A stretch of 64,000 nt of DNA. Origin: Sclerotiophoma versabilis. Lineage: Eukaryota; Ascomycota; Dothideomycetes; Pleosporales; Didymellaceae. Below the pieces are notes generated by a model, which saw only the letters and a program-made list of their open reading frames with translations, was not told the DNA's origin and searched no databases. Below, in pieces: positions 63,655 through 64,000 of this stretch; the first letter of the stretch is position 1; each line of letters starts with the position of its first letter. The stretch lies in assembly GCA_012274445.1 (NCBI GenBank), contig JAAROD010000015.1, positions 3,534,001 through 3,598,000 on the forward strand, written 5' to 3'. A program made the position numbers and the translations under genes.

Positions 63655-64000
63655 ATGGGCGATGCATTGTTGTAGGATTGCATAATAGACATAGACATGT
63701 CCTCGTAGCTTGAAACAAGACATCAGGACGAGGTTGATTTCTCTAATTCAGAGCTTTCAAACCCTGTCAAACGACAGTCAAAGACTCCCGCAAAAACCGC
63801 AGTCCACAACAGGCAGCAGGAAGTGCCTTGGTAAAGTGGCACGTGACTCCGTTCCACGCTAGCCCCACTCCAGCCCTCCCACGCGACGCGTCTTGCTCTC
63901 CATCTCACCCGCTCCATCATCACCAACACCAAAAACAGCCACAACCACCACTCTACTCCTTTCCTTGACCACAAGCCTAACCATTATTTTCCCGTGGAAC
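63655..64000. other. 3' flank to the window end, no gene seen
   Basis: 346 bp after the dehydrogenase-propeller stop. A GCACGTGAC element lies at about 63839. No coding signal was recognised before the window ends. Confidence 0.4.

Overview
This window is nuclear DNA of a filamentous ascomycete (Pezizomycotina), most likely a Dothideomycete such as Pleosporales; the order is an inference from gene style, not a database result. The grounds are single genes on both strands without operons, many short GT-AG introns (46-56 nt, GTAAGT-like donors and CTAAC/CTGAC branch sites), a trifunctional TrpC, two HET-domain genes of the kind expanded in Pezizomycotina, and ordinary eukaryotic housekeeping genes. 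Prokaryotic features such as ribosome binding sites, attachment sites and CRISPR do not apply and none was seen.

Layout. 1-8 kb: bystin/Enp1 (cut by the window edge), the COMPASS subunit Bre2/Ash2, a PQ-loop transporter and an unknown membrane protein. 8-15 kb: DNA polymerase delta catalytic subunit, a GNAT acetyltransferase and an ACMSD-like amidohydrolase. 15-27 kb: a doubtful coiled-coil locus, a BRCT protein, TrpC, and a large Nup188-type nucleoporin that shares a promoter region with trpC; a Gcn4/Cpc1-type site lies between them. 27-37 kb: a CNOT11-like protein, a membrane-anchored HET protein, Pmp3 (57 aa, split by an intron), a CsbD-like stress protein and indoleamine 2,3-dioxygenase. 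37-46 kb: a Pom1-like DYRK kinase and a dysferlin-domain peroxin. 46-52 kb: a Ygr210c-type GTPase, a GPI-anchored Gas/Gel glucanosyltransferase and an Sso-type syntaxin. 52-57 kb is an accessory patch with a decayed protein kinase, an intact HET gene and a decayed F-box gene. 57-64 kb: a cytochrome P450 divergent from a cytochrome b5-b5 reductase fusion, followed by a 3-hydroxyacyl-CoA dehydrogenase fused to a YWTD-like beta-propeller.

The most unusual feature is a tRNA-Pro(AGG) gene at 45606-45748. Its two halves fold into a complete cloverleaf only if a 57-nt insert is removed from the D-arm between nucleotides 11 and 12. That insert begins GTAAGT, contains CTAAC and ends CAG, so it looks like a spliceosomal intron of the local size class. 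The same gene also carries the normal tRNA intron after position 37, with anticodon-intron pairing. A Pol III transcript needing both the spliceosome and the tRNA splicing endonuclease, with its A box split in the DNA, would be exceptional.

Genes that may act together are the P450, b5-b5 reductase and dehydrogenase-propeller group at 57-64 kb (electron supply plus two oxidation steps), and three scattered tryptophan-related genes (TrpC for synthesis, IDO and the ACMSD-like enzyme for breakdown). All introns below were placed by eye from splice consensus, reading frame and recalled family conservation; exon sums were checked to be multiples of three.
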